This document shows, piece by piece, positions 32,423 to 41,679 of a DNA stretch of 64,000 nt; positions within the stretch are counted from its first letter, which is position 1, and each line of letters opens with the position of its first letter. The stretch spans positions 83,133 to 147,132 of the forward strand of contig NZ_FMAD01000015.1 of the NCBI RefSeq assembly GCF_900094595.1. Reading direction: 5' to 3'. The position numbers were made by a program, and so were the translations under genes. Source of the stretch: Cupriavidus alkaliphilus (GTDB lineage: Bacteria > Pseudomonadota > Gammaproteobacteria > Burkholderiales > Burkholderiaceae). The notes under the pieces are model-generated. The model was not told where the DNA came from and made no database searches. It was given only the letters and a program-made list of their open reading frames with translations.

Positions 32423-35047
32423 TTAGGCAGCGCGCGGGCGCAGCGGCACCACGTTGGCGGCGCGCCGCACCAGCATGCGCGTGTCCTTCCAGCCCGCGTC
32501 GGCCAGCGGCGAGCCCCACACCAGTTCATGCAGGCGCGCCAGCGCGAACGGGTTGCCCAGCAATACGTGCTTCTGCGCCGGCGTAAGCGCGCGCGGCCCG
32601 TGCGTCAGCGCATGCTCGACCAGGCTCTCGTGGCGCTTGCGTGCCGATTCCGGCTGCACCACGCGCGGCGTCGCGGTGGCGCACATCAGCGCGTTGGTGA
32701 CCGGGTCCACCACGGCGTCGACGAAGTTCGGGGTTTCGGCGGCATTTTCGACATGCTGCTGAGTTTCGACGATCTCGCGCGGCACCAGCGTTTCTTCCGG
32801 GATCATAAACAGCCCCGCGTTGCGCGAAGCGCGGCCCAGCGAAACCCGCGACAGCATCACCGACAGCGGGATCGACAGCGCCAGCGAGCCGACGATCGGC
32901 AGCAGCCACAGCACATAGGACGGGTTCAGCCAGTACACCAGCCCGCCCCACGCCAGCCCCAGCGCGGTATGCCAGCCGTGGCGGCGGAAGGCTTCGCCCC
33001 AGGTGGTCTCGGCATCTTCACGCGGGGGCGATTTCCACGAGATGCCCCAGCCGCTGTACGCCGCGATCACGAACTTGGTATGGAACAGCATGCGCGTGGG
33101 CGCCAGCAGCGCGGACAGCAGCACCTCGATCAGCATGCTGGCAAAGAGCTGCACCGCGCCGCCGTAGCGCCGCGCCTGCTTCATCAGCAGCGCCACGCTG
33201 GCAAGCTTGGGCAGGAACAGCAGCGTGGCCGTGGCCGAGAACAGCGCCAGCGCCTTTTCCGGATGCCACTCGGGCCAGGTCGGGAACAGCTGGTATTGCT
33301 GCGTGAAGTATTCCGGCGGCACCAGCGCGTGCTTGGCCAGCATCGCCGTCGACAGCAACAGGAACAGCAGCCACAGCGGCGCCGACAGGTACGCCATGAT
33401 CCCGGTCAGGAACACCGCGCGGTGCACCACGTGGAAGCCCTGCTTGAGCCACAGCCGGAAGTTCATCAGGTTGCCCTGGCACCAGCGGCGGTCGCGCTTG
33501 ACCTCGTCGAGCAGGTTGGGCGGCAGTTCTTCGTACGAGCCCTCGAGGTCGTAGGCAATCCACACGCCCCAGCCGGCACGGCGCATCAGCGCGGCCTCGA
33601 CAAAGTCGTGCGACAGGATCTCGCCCGACAGCGGGCCGCGGCCCGGCAGCGGCGCCAGCGCGCAGTGCTCGATGAACGGCTTGACGCGGATGATGGCGTT
33701 GTGGCCCCAGTAGTGCGACTCGCCCAGTTGCCAGTAGTGCAGCCCGGCGGTGAACAGCGGCCCGTACACGCGCGTGGCGAACTGCTGCACGCGCGCATAC
33801 AGCGTTTCGCGGCCCACCGCCAGCGGCGCGGTCTGGATGATGCCGGCACCCGGGTTGGCTTCCATCAGCCGCACCAGCGTGGCCAGGCAGTCGCCGCTCA
33901 TCACGCTGTCGGCATCGAGCACCACCATGTAGCGGTACTTGCTGCCCCAGCGGCGGCAGAAATCGGCCACGTTGCCGGTCTTGCGCTTGACGCGATGGCG
34001 GCGCCAGCGATAGAAGATGCGGCCGAAGCCGCCGACTGCGCGGCACAGTTCCATCCAGGCATCGTGCTCGGCGGTGCGCAGGTCCGGATTGCCGCTGTCC
34101 GACAGCACGATGAAATCGAAGTTGGACAGGTGCGGGGTGCGCGACAGCGATTCATAGGTGGCGCGCAAGCCCGCGAAGACGCGTGTCACGTCTTCATTGC
34201 AGATCGGCATGATGATCGCGGTGCGCGCCTCGGCCGCAATCGGCGCGTCGGGCCGGTCCGGCACCGCCGAGCGCGAGATCAGATGCTTGTCGCCGCCCTT
34301 GGCCAGCACCAGGAAGCCCATCATCGCGGTCCAGAAGCCGGCCGATACCCAGGAGAACAGGATGGCGAACAGCACCAGGATGGCAATCTCGAGCGGATCG
34401 GTGCCGTGGTACGGCAGCACGTTGGTCATGAAGTACGTGGCCAGCACGGTCTGGACGGCGACCAGTGCCAGCAGCACCCAGCGCCGGTGCGAGCCTGCGG
34501 GATGCCATTTGCCTTCGGCGTCGGGGCCGTCGTGCAGCGTGTCCCAGGTCTCGGGCACCGGGGGGCGCCCAAGCATGCGGCGCCACGTGTTGCGCAGCCA
34601 GCCGGTGACGATATGCGGCGGCCACTGGCGGGGCACCATCGAGCTGCGCTCGGGCGCGGGGCCGGTGTCGGCCTTCACGGTGCCGTCTTCGCGCCGGCGC
34701 AGCAGCGGCGCGCCGCCGACCTGCGGATTGCCGTAGGCCATGGCGAAACGCCGCTGCACCGAGGCGTAGGCGCTGCTGCCGTGCGCCGGCGGCGCTTCCT
34801 TGCCGGCCAGGCGCGACTGCAGGCGCGTGATCGCCTCCTGCGCGTCGCGGCCGTCGGCGGTGACCGGGATCACCGGCGTCACCGAAGCCAGCGGCGTGGC
34901 GGGAGCCGCCGCGGCGGCCATGCCGGCGCTGTCGGCCAGCAGTTCGCTGCGCACTTCAGGCGATACGGGCAGGCGGTCGAGATAGCGCTCGCATGCCGCC
35001 GCCTGGGCCGGTCGCTGCTTTAGGCGGGGGGTAAGATGTAGCTCCAC
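32423..35047 (-). CDS. opgH: Glucans biosynthesis glucosyltransferase OpgH
   Basis: 874 residues, the usual OpgH length. Several N-terminal and C-terminal membrane helices surround a GT2-type domain: IIMPICNEDVTRVFAGLRATYES, SDSGNPD, VLDADSVMSGD and RRWCQGNLMNFRLW (the QxxRW-like motif, near 522). It polymerises glucose from UDP-glucose into the backbone of osmoregulated periplasmic glucans while exporting it. The start overlaps the last 28 bases of opgG, so the two are co-translated. Confidence 0.95.
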   Translation of the reverse strand: MELHLTPRLKQRPAQAAACERYLDRLPVSPEVRSELLADSAGMAAAAAPATPLASVTPVIPVTADGRDAQEAITRLQSRLAGKEAPPAHGSSAYASVQRRFAMAYGNPQVGGAPLLRRREDGTVKADTGPAPERSSMVPRQWPPHIVTGWLRNTWRRMLGRPPVPETWDTLHDGPDAEGKWHPAGSHRRWVLLALVAVQTVLATYFMTNVLPYHGTDPLEIAILVLFAILFSWVSAGFWTAMMGFLVLAKGGDKHLISRSAVPDRPDAPIAAEARTAIIMPICNEDVTRVFAGLRATYESLSRTPHLSNFDFIVLSDSGNPDLRTAEHDAWMELCRAVGGFGRIFYRWRRHRVKRKTGNVADFCRRWGSKYRYMVVLDADSVMSGDCLATLVRLMEANPGAGIIQTAPLAVGRETLYARVQQFATRVYGPLFTAGLHYWQLGESHYWGHNAIIRVKPFIEHCALAPLPGRGPLSGEILSHDFVEAALMRRAGWGVWIAYDLEGSYEELPPNLLDEVKRDRRWCQGNLMNFRLWLKQGFHVVHRAVFLTGIMAYLSAPLWLLFLLLSTAMLAKHALVPPEYFTQQYQLFPTWPEWHPEKALALFSATATLLFLPKLASVALLMKQARRYGGAVQLFASMLIEVLLSALLAPTRMLFHTKFVIAAYSGWGISWKSPPREDAETTWGEAFRRHGWHTALGLAWGGLVYWLNPSYVLWLLPIVGSLALSIPLSVMLSRVSLGRASRNAGLFMIPEETLVPREIVETQQHVENAAETPNFVDAVVDPVTNALMCATATPRVVQPESARKRHESLVEHALTHGPRALTPAQKHVLLGNPFALARLHELVWGSPLADAGWKDTRMLVRRAANVVPLRPRAA

Positions 35048-36609
35048 GTCTCGGACAGGGTTGTATTGCCGTTGCGAAGATAGCCGCGCAACTCTACCGG
35101 CTTGGTTTCGTCCTTGCGGCGCATCAGCATCGTCATGCGCCAGCCGCCGGTCGCGTCATTGCGCTGCACCGACGTCTTCAACAGCTCGCCGTTGGCATCG
35201 GCCGAAACCACCGGGTCGATGCGCACGTCCGCCGGCAGCCTGCGGAAGGCCGGGCCTTCGAAGTCCACCACCAGCGAAAAGCTCGTGTCCTCCTTGCTGC
35301 GGGTCTGGCCCTGGCCCAGGCGAGTCTGGGTCACCCACGACAGCGGCGGCTCTTGCTCGCCGTCCTTCTGCCACAGCAGGCGGTATTCGTAGTCGAAGGC
35401 TTGCTTCGGCTTGGGCGGGTTGTCGGGCACCCAGTACGCGACGATGTTGTCATTGGTCTCGTCCGGCGTCGGGATCTGCACCAGCTCCACCCGGCCCGAG
35501 CCCCAGTTGCCGCGCGGCTGCACCCAGCCGCTGGGCCGGCGCTCATACCACGCGCCGATCTCCTGGTAGCTGTTGAAGCTGCGGTCGCGCTGCATCAGCC
35601 CGAAGCCTTGCGGATTGGTCGCCGCGAACGACGTCACCAGCAGCCGCTTGGGATTGACCAGCGGACGCCAGACCCATTCGCCGGTGCCCAGGTGGATCGA
35701 CAGGCCGTCCGAGTCGTGCACCTCCGGCCGGAAATCCTGCGCCGGCGCCGGCTGGTTCTCGCCGAACAGGTACATGCTGGTCAGCGGCGCGAGGCCAAGC
35801 TTGGTCACGTTCTCGCGCAGGTAAAGGCGCGACTTGACCTCCATCCCGGTCTCCGCGCCGGGCTTGATGGTGAAGCGGTACGCCCCGCTCATGCGGCGCG
35901 AATCCATCAGCGCATAGATGGTGATTTCCTTGGCATTGACGCCGGGGCGCTCGATCCAGTATTCGACGAAGCGCGGGAATTCCTCGCCCGAGTTGAGCGC
36001 GGTATCCACCGCCAGGCCGCGTGCCGAGAGCCCGTACCACTGGTCCCTGCCGAGCGCGCGGAAGTAGCTGGCGCCGAGGAACGACGCAAGTTCGTCCTTG
36101 CGCTTGCCCTGGTTCAGCGGATACAGGATGCGGAAGCCGGCGTAGCCCAGCCCTTTCAGCTTGGCGGCATCGACCTTGTGCGGGCCGTAGTTGAACGCGG
36201 AAGGGTCGAAGCGGAATTCCCGCACGTTGTTGCCCACCACTTCATGGATGCGCACGGGCTGGTCGAACACCATGCCCTCGTGGAAGAACGACAGCTCGAA
36301 CGGCGAACGCGTGCCGCGCCAGGCGAAGCGCTCGGGCTTGTACTCGATCTCGCGGTAGCGCTCGTAGGTCAGCTCGCGCAGCTCGCGCGGCAGGTTCTGT
36401 GCCGGCGCCTTGTAAGGCGACGCCGCCAGCTGGCGCGCGCGCGCGGCGACGGTGTCGAAGTCGAACGCATGGGCCGCGATCGCACACAGTGCCAGCGCCC
36501 CGCCGCCGAGCCAGGCCGCGATCCGCGCTCCGGCGCGGCGGCGCGCCCCCGGCCCGGCAGCGGGCAAGGTAAACGGTACGGCTATTCGTGGCGTGGCGAT
36601 CTGTGACAT
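35020..36609 (-). CDS. opgG: Glucans biosynthesis protein OpgG
   Basis: About 529 residues. A long signal sequence (WLGGGALALCAIAAHA) precedes the periplasmic body, which matches OpgG/MdoG: FDFDTVAARARQLAASPYKAP, LPRELRELTYERYREIEYKPERFAW, GFRILYPLNQGKRKDELASFLGASYFRALG. It modifies or branches the glucan made by OpgH; recent work on the family shows beta-1,2-glucanase-like folds. The start is uncertain between 36609 and 36648; neither has a clear Shine-Dalgarno. Confidence 0.93.
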   Translation of the reverse strand: MSQIATPRIAVPFTLPAAGPGARRRAGARIAAWLGGGALALCAIAAHAFDFDTVAARARQLAASPYKAPAQNLPRELRELTYERYREIEYKPERFAWRGTRSPFELSFFHEGMVFDQPVRIHEVVGNNVREFRFDPSAFNYGPHKVDAAKLKGLGYAGFRILYPLNQGKRKDELASFLGASYFRALGRDQWYGLSARGLAVDTALNSGEEFPRFVEYWIERPGVNAKEITIYALMDSRRMSGAYRFTIKPGAETGMEVKSRLYLRENVTKLGLAPLTSMYLFGENQPAPAQDFRPEVHDSDGLSIHLGTGEWVWRPLVNPKRLLVTSFAATNPQGFGLMQRDRSFNSYQEIGAWYERRPSGWVQPRGNWGSGRVELVQIPTPDETNDNIVAYWVPDNPPKPKQAFDYEYRLLWQKDGEQEPPLSWVTQTRLGQGQTRSKEDTSFSLVVDFEGPAFRRLPADVRIDPVVSADANGELLKTSVQRNDATGGWRMTMLMRRKDETKPVELRGYLRNGNTTLSETWSYILPPA

Positions 36610-36767
36610 GTATGCCAGGGTGAGCGGTTGAATCGGAGTGGCCGGCATCGGCGGCCTGAACGATGAAGGACACGGCAAGAGATGAGCCCGGCGCCGAGTG
36701 GCGAGGCCCTGGCGCGGGGCAGTCTGCCCGCGGGGCACCGTGTCCGGGTTGTTGCGATGCGCAATAA

Positions 36768-36796
36768 ACCATAGCAATTCGAGACGCAGAAGTCAC
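36768..36796 (-). promoter_or_regulatory. Candidate opgGH promoter
   Basis: GTGACT (36796-36791) and TATGGT (36773-36768) on the minus strand, spacer 17. Leader to opgG about 150 bases. The rest of the 367-base gap (36610-36976) shows no gene. Confidence 0.5.
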
Positions 36797-36976
36797 GTTT
36801 CGATCACGCAAGGTTTGAAACAAAATGTTGGCCAAGTCGCCCGAAAGCCGCTCCACGCATGGCTTTGCGGGCGATGAGGTCACATCGCCGCGAGCCTCGG
36901 CGCGGTCAGCCTCGATCGGCCACCCCGGTCGCGCACCGGCGCGGGCCGGAACGCGTCCGGCCCGCTTAATACACTG

Positions 36977-37348
36977 TTACTTTTTGGCGCCTTCGCTGTA
37001 GGGATCGAACTTGCCGCTCTTGGCGCCTTCGGAATAGGGATCGAACTTGCCGCTGTTCATGCCGCCCTGGCTGAACGAGTCGAACGACTTCTGCGCCCCG
37101 CCCTGGATCGGCTCCATCTGGTCGGGCCTGGCGCCCGGGTTCAGCGCGGTCACGTTGTCGCTTTTTGCGCCGTCGGTGTAAGGGCTGAACTTGTCCTGCC
37201 TGGCCCCATCGGTGTAGGTACTGAACTTGTCCTGCTTGGCACCGTCGGTGTACGGACTGAACTGATCGGCCTTGCCCGCGGTCTGGGCGTGCACCGTGCC
37301 AAAGGCGCAGGCGACGGCCAGGCCGATTGTGAGATAGCGCAGCGTCAT
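36977..37348 (-). CDS. Secreted protein of eight 12-residue tandem repeats
   Basis: 123 residues: a signal peptide (MTLRYLTIGLAVACAFGTVHA), a short linker, exactly eight 12-residue units (residues 27-122) and a final Lys. The consensus is x-D-K-F-S/D-P-Y-T/S-D/E-G-A-K; Gly at position 10 is invariant in all eight. Units 1-3 and 7-8 are near-identical; units 4-6 are diverged. No function known. Repeated Asp/Gly-rich units could bind cations or self-associate in the periplasm, which is inference. Confidence 0.82.
   Translation of the reverse strand: MTLRYLTIGLAVACAFGTVHAQTAGKADQFSPYTDGAKQDKFSTYTDGARQDKFSPYTDGAKSDNVTALNPGARPDQMEPIQGGAQKSFDSFSQGGMNSGKFDPYSEGAKSGKFDPYSEGAKK
36983..37270 (-). repeat. 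Eight 36-bp in-frame tandem repeats
   Basis: The coding repeats of the secreted protein, 36 bp period. The last two units encode identical 12-residue sequences. The array may vary in copy number between strains. Confidence 0.85.
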
Positions 37349-37549
37349 GGGATCTCCTCTCGCAGGAATGAGCGCCCGTCGTGCCGGCGGCGCGACGGGG
37401 CAGAAATCAACGCTAGGTCAGGGGCAGGCACGTGTCAACCGCGGCCCGGTGGCCGCAGTGGGCGAGGCGCGTCGGCAATCGTCGTCCACCGCCCCGCATT
37501 GCGCTTACAATGCCACTCGAACGCCACCATGTAGCCACAAGGAACCGCC

Positions 37550-37975
37550 ATGCTGACCCGGCAAAACACATCCTCTGCCAGCCTCGCCCGCCCCGCCCTG
37601 CGTGCCGCACTTGCAGGCGCGCTGGGAGCCGTGCTGCTCTGCGCCGCGCCGGCGCATGCGTACTTCGACAACTACCTGAGCGGCACCATCATCGGCACGC
37701 TCAACGACAAGGAAGGCGCGTCGCTGGCCAAGTCGGTGCGTGCCGCGCTTAACGACACCGCCGACGGCCAGTCCGTGGCATGGACCTACCCGGCCGCGGG
37801 CCGGCGCCAGCAGATCGATGGCACCATCACCCCGGTCGAGAGCAAGACCGACAAGGGCCAGCCGTGCCGGCGCCTGAAGTCAGACCTCAAGCGCGGCAGT
37901 GCCGAAGAGCACTGGAGCGGCTGGTTCTGCAAGCAGTCCAACGGCCAATGGAAATCGCGCCACGTGGACGAATAA
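37550..37975 (+). CDS. Surface-antigen-like (17 kDa family) secreted protein
   Basis: 141 residues. A signal peptide (LAGALGAVLLCAAPAHA) is followed by a domain with LNDTADGQSVAWTYPAAGRRQQIDGTITPVES and PCRRLKSDLK...GWFCKQSNGQWK, like the RT0821/Lpp0805 surface-protein family that dresses outer membranes. Two cysteines could form a disulphide. ATG start with AGGAACC upstream. Confidence 0.75.
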   Translation: MLTRQNTSSASLARPALRAALAGALGAVLLCAAPAHAYFDNYLSGTIIGTLNDKEGASLAKSVRAALNDTADGQSVAWTYPAAGRRQQIDGTITPVESKTDKGQPCRRLKSDLKRGSAEEHWSGWFCKQSNGQWKSRHVDE

Positions 37976-38012
37976 GCCAGGTCGCAACAGGCTGTACCGC
38001 GCGGCCCGCGGC

Positions 38013-38600
38013 CTAGCGGCACAGCTTGCGCAGCAGCTCCCCGGCGATGGTGCCGGGGCCGGCCACCTGGAAGGTGCCGGACTGTGGCGCGCGGATGGTG
38101 TAGAGCGATTCGCCGCGCGCAAAGCGCTTGCTGTAGAGGGTCTGCTCGACCACGGCAAACATCGACGTGGCACAGTTCAGCACCATGCGCTTGAGCGAGG
38201 AACGGATCGGTTCGCCGCTGGCGGTACGGATCACGCCCGACGGCGAATTGCGCATCACCACCACGCCAACCTGCGTGCCCTGGCGGCGCACCGTCGACTG
38301 ATCGAAATAGGAAATCACGCCATTGGCGCCCATCAGCGGCAGCCAGCGCTGCGGGTCGGGCGCGCCGGGATCGGGCGCGGCCACCAGGCGGCAACCTTCC
38401 TTGGGGGTGGAGCGGAACACGGTGCCGGAGCCAGGTACCTGGCACTCGTAGAGGCCGGCGGCAGCGGCCGGCCGGGATGCAGAGGCTGGCGCCACGTCAG
38501 TGGCCGGCACCGTGCCGTCATCGGCGTGCGCCTGCGGCAGGGCCAGGCCGAACACGCAGCCAGCCAGCGCGGCTGCGTGTCGAAACATGCGGAACATCAT
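38013..38600 (-). CDS. Adhesin_E-like periplasmic/surface protein
   Basis: 195 residues. A signal peptide (HAAALAGCVFGLALPQAHA) leads to a DUF4124-like stretch (YECQVPGSGTVFRSTPKEGCRLVAAP). The second half, RWLPLMGANGVISYFDQSTVRRQGTQVGVVVMRNSP and SSLKRMVLNCATSMFAVVEQTLYS, matches the Adhesin_E (surface-adhesin E) domain found in Haemophilus protein E and many betaproteobacteria. Start set by GAGGG seven bases upstream of the ATG at 38600. Convergent with the preceding gene. Confidence 0.78.
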   Translation of the reverse strand: MMFRMFRHAAALAGCVFGLALPQAHADDGTVPATDVAPASASRPAAAAGLYECQVPGSGTVFRSTPKEGCRLVAAPDPGAPDPQRWLPLMGANGVISYFDQSTVRRQGTQVGVVVMRNSPSGVIRTASGEPIRSSLKRMVLNCATSMFAVVEQTLYSKRFARGESLYTIRAPQSGTFQVAGPGTIAGELLRKLCR

Positions 38601-38703
38601 GGAATTACCCTCATGTAGACGGGAAAAAACGATCCGCATTGTCGCACAGGATGCATGCATTGCGGCGCGCCGGCGCACCCCGATCCATGCATCCCGGCAG
38701 CCT

Positions 38704-39411
38704 TCAGCCGTGCAGGCGTCGCCAGGCGACGAGGTCCTCGATGGTCAGCACCGGCAAGCGGTACATCTCGGCAAAGGCCTGCGCTTGCGCGCGCCGCGCC
38801 ATGGTGCCATCCGGATTCATCAGCTCGCACAGCACCGCGGCGGGAGACAGCCCCGCCATGCGCGCCAGGTCGACTGAACCTTCGGTATGGCCACGGCGCT
38901 CGAGTACGCCGCCATCGCGCGCCACCAGCGGGAACACGTGGCCGGGGCTGACCACGGCATCGGCGCCGGCATCCTCGGCAATCGCCGCGCGGATGGTAGT
39001 GATCCGGTCAGCCGCGCTGACACCCGTGCTGACGCCCTCGCGCGCCTCGATCGACACGGTGAAGGCGGTGCCGTACTGGCTGCGGTTGTGCTCGACCATC
39101 GGCCGCAGCCCCAGGCTGCGCACCTTGTCCGCCGGCAGGCACAGGCATACGATGCCGCTGCATTCGCGGATCATCATGGCCATATTGGCCTGGGTCAGGC
39201 GCTCGGCGGCAAGGATCAGGTCGGCCTCGTTCTCGCGGTCGTCGTCATCGAGCAGGACTACTGGCCGGCCTTCGCGCATGGCCTCGAGGGCCTGGTCGAT
39301 GCGCAACGCCAGCGCGCGCGGGTCGGCGCCTGCCATCGTAGCGACGGCGGCACTGGGGTTGGCATCCGCGGACACCGCGGGGGCAATGGCTTCGGTGGAA
39401 AAGCTAGACAT
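38704..39411 (-). CDS. ribB: 3,4-dihydroxy-2-butanone 4-phosphate synthase
   Basis: 235 residues. Converts ribulose 5-phosphate to the four-carbon precursor of riboflavin plus formate. Active-site elements are visible: LLDDDDRENEADLILAAERLT with acidic metal ligands, HNRSQYGTAFTVSIEA, GVSAADR, SPGHVFPLVARDGGVLERRGHTEGSVDLARMAG. A short N-terminal extension of about 30 residues precedes the domain. The ATG at 39411 has CAGGAG six bases upstream. No GTP cyclohydrolase II domain is fused. It lies downstream of an FMN riboswitch. Confidence 0.95.
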   Translation of the reverse strand: MSSFSTEAIAPAVSADANPSAAVATMAGADPRALALRIDQALEAMREGRPVVLLDDDDRENEADLILAAERLTQANMAMMIRECSGIVCLCLPADKVRSLGLRPMVEHNRSQYGTAFTVSIEAREGVSTGVSAADRITTIRAAIAEDAGADAVVSPGHVFPLVARDGGVLERRGHTEGSVDLARMAGLSPAAVLCELMNPDGTMARRAQAQAFAEMYRLPVLTIEDLVAWRRLHG

Positions 39412-39586
39412 GAAACGCTCCTGGTTCAGCATCAATGGGCGTTCCAGGGGAAGGGTCGACGGAACTGCAAGACCCGCACGCCATGCTGACTGCACGCGCA
39501 CGGACCGCCGCGCCCTGCGCGCGCAGGGCTCGGCAAACCACGGGCCGGGCAGGCGCCAGGCCACGCGGGCAAGCTCCGTCCATCTT

Positions 39587-39731
39587 CTTTCATCCGGACT
39601 ATGACCGTCGGCCCTGGCTTCTCACCAGGTCTGCTGACCTCGCACGGGAATGCGAGCGCTCGCGGGCTCGCCGGACACGCGCTGCGCATCGCGGCATACC
39701 GCCGGTGGGGACTTCCACCCCGCCCTGAAGA
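39587..39731 (-). promoter_or_regulatory. FMN riboswitch (RFN element)
   Basis: On the minus strand the element starts with CAGGGCGGGGTGGAAGTCC, continues through CCCACCGGCGGTA, a variable arm and GTCAGCAGACCTGGTGAGA, then GCCGACGGTCATAGTCCGG and ATGAAAG: all conserved RFN blocks in order. FMN binding should turn down ribB. About 175 bases separate it from the ribB start; this platform includes an 18-nt self-complementary GC block (39512-39529) but no T-run, so the control could be on translation or Rho access. Confidence 0.95.
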
Positions 39732-39988
39732 CGTAACGTAACCGGGCCGGCCAGACGGCGCGGCACCGGCCCGCGCATGTTAGCACGATTGTTCTTTGTC
39801 ACTGCGCGCCGCGCGCCAAGGCCGTATCCTGCCGGGGTCCGCGTCGTGGTGCCGGCCACCATCGGCCTCGCCAACGTGCCTTCCCGTGTACTACAAATAA
39901 GGTAAGGAGGCAGCGCCGGGGGGCTGCAAGCGCCGGTTTACCCATGGCTTGCCTGACAACAACGCAGCATCTTTTCAGCGTGCTTCCC

Positions 39989-40618
39989 ATGCGCCGACCA
40001 GACCAAGAAGCCAGACAAGACAGCCATGCGAGTTGCAACCCTCTCCTTCCAACCTTCTCCGCGCGGCGGTGGCGACGGCCGCGCCGCGCCGCCATGGCGG
40101 CGCTGCTTGCGCTGGCCGGTTGCCTGAGCAGCGCCGCACGCGCGGCGCCTGCGATTCAGCTAGGCTACGGCTTCGACGACAGTCATCACGTGCAAAAGGC
40201 GGAGATCGCCATGCTGTGGAATTCGGGCCTGGCGTGGGGCAATCCGCAGGGCTGGCAGGTCGACCTGCAATGGGAGGTCAATGTTGCGCGCTGGCTCAGC
40301 GACAGCAACAACAGTCCGAACGATCTGTGGGAGTTCGGCGCGTCGCCGGTGGCGCGGATCGCATGGTGGCGCCACACCTGGGTGCCGTTCCTGGAGCTGT
40401 CGGTGGGTGCGCGGCTGCTGAGCGGCACGCGCACCTCCTACGATCACGTCATCTCCAGCGCGTTCCAGTTCTCGGAATACGCCGGCCTTGGCGTGATGCT
40501 CGGCAAGGACCGCAACTTTGCCGCGGGCTACCGCATCCAGCACCTGTCCAATGGCGGCATCAAGGAGCCCAATCCTGGCACCACCTTCCACGTCATCTAC
40601 CTGCGCTACCGCTTCTGA
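39989..40618 (+). CDS. pagL: Lipid A 3-O-deacylase PagL-like outer membrane protein
   Basis: About 209 residues. The signal region (AAMAALLALAGCLSSAARA) leads to an eight-strand beta-barrel of about 150 residues ending in an aromatic residue (YLRYRF), the outer-membrane assembly signal. The catalytic His-Ser motif HLSNGGIKEPNPG is present near residue 190, with the downstream Glu also there. PagL removes the 3-position acyl chain of lipid A and damps immune recognition. Start is uncertain: 39944, 39989 and 40091 are all possible, and the cleanest signal peptide starts at 40091. Its 3' end overlaps the convergent XRE gene by 26 bases. Confidence 0.85.
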   Translation: MRRPDQEARQDSHASCNPLLPTFSARRWRRPRRAAMAALLALAGCLSSAARAAPAIQLGYGFDDSHHVQKAEIAMLWNSGLAWGNPQGWQVDLQWEVNVARWLSDSNNSPNDLWEFGASPVARIAWWRHTWVPFLELSVGARLLSGTRTSYDHVISSAFQFSEYAGLGVMLGKDRNFAAGYRIQHLSNGGIKEPNPGTTFHVIYLRYRF

Positions 40619-41486
40619 CGGGCCCGTCGTGCGCCGCGCCCTGCGTTTCAAACAGGACGCGGGTGGCGTCGTCGGCCGGAAAGAAGCATTCGATGCGCAG
40701 CTCCTGCAGCGTGACGTCCTGCGGAATGCCAAGCGTGGTCAGCGTCGAGAACAACGACGCGCGGAATGCCCCCGCATGCAGCACCACCGGCAACAGCGGC
40801 GGCGGCGGCCCGTCGCTGCCGTCGTCCTCGGGCAGCAGCACGCCGCCCGGGCCCACCATGTCCGGATGCCAGTCGGCGATGCGCGCGAACAGCGCGCGCG
40901 CGGTCTGGTCGTGCGCCTGCACCTGCAGCTCCTGCCAGACGCGCCGCAACAGGTAACGGCCGACCTGGCGCGCGTTCTCGATCACCGGCCACAGGCCATC
41001 GGGGTCGAATACGGTCAGCATCAGGTTGATCCGGTGCGGATCGTCGGCAAGCGATGCCGGCGGGCGACCGCCGAGCAAGGTGTCGAACATGCGCCGGTAG
41101 GCGGCATTGGCGTCGACCAGGTTCCAGAAACGGTCCAGCACCACGGCCGGGTACGGCTCCTGCTTGGCCAGGATCAGGGCGATTGCCTGCTGCACCATTT
41201 GCAACGGCGGCGCGGTCAGCGCGTGTTCGCTGTAGGCCGGGGCGAAGCCGCTGGCGAGCAGCAGCCGGTTGCGCTGGCGCAGCGGCACGCCCAGGCGCTC
41301 CGCCAGGGCCAGCACCATCTCGCGGCTGGGGCGGGCGCGCCCGGATTCGAGAAAGGAGATGTGGCGCTGCGAGACCCCGGCGGCCAGCGACAGCGCCAGC
41401 TGGCTGTAGCCGCGCTTGCCGCGCCAGTAGCGCAACAGTCCGGGGAAGTCGAGAGTGGCCTCGGAGGCAGGGGTGAGCGTTTCCAT
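40593..41486 (-). CDS. XRE-family regulator with MmyB-like ligand domain
   Basis: 297 residues. An N-terminal helix-turn-helix (FPGLLRYWRGKRGYSQLALSLAAGVSQRHISFLESGRARPSREMVLALAERL, about 14-65) is followed by the MmyB-like/PAS-type domain (LDRFWNLVDANAAYRRMFDTL...HPDMVGPGGVL...). The family represses or activates neighbouring reductase or dehydrogenase genes on binding a small ligand. No such neighbour is seen here. Its 3' end overlaps pagL. Confidence 0.9.
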   Translation of the reverse strand: METLTPASEATLDFPGLLRYWRGKRGYSQLALSLAAGVSQRHISFLESGRARPSREMVLALAERLGVPLRQRNRLLLASGFAPAYSEHALTAPPLQMVQQAIALILAKQEPYPAVVLDRFWNLVDANAAYRRMFDTLLGGRPPASLADDPHRINLMLTVFDPDGLWPVIENARQVGRYLLRRVWQELQVQAHDQTARALFARIADWHPDMVGPGGVLLPEDDGSDGPPPPLLPVVLHAGAFRASLFSTLTTLGIPQDVTLQELRIECFFPADDATRVLFETQGAAHDGPVRSGSAGR

Positions 41487-41679
41487 GCGGGCTATTACAG
41501 CATGGCGGCGGCCTCGCCGCGAATACCTGACAGGTAATCGCAGCCATCCACAGGCTTGGCCGATGGCCGCAAAAGCGCCACCGTTTGCGGCGGGCGCATC
41601 ACAGTCGCGATGTCGTGTAACAGGCGAATGGTATGCTTGATCTTTTCAGACACCCGGCGCGCAGAGGGCGCGCACCCTG

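Noticed and set aside
32306..35023. 905-residue plus-strand frame across opgH
   Set aside because: Shadow of opgH; composition typical of antisense frames in high-GC DNA.
36983..37270. 36-bp repeats as a CRISPR array
   Set aside because: The repeats are directly adjacent with no spacers, keep one reading frame and encode a secreted protein.
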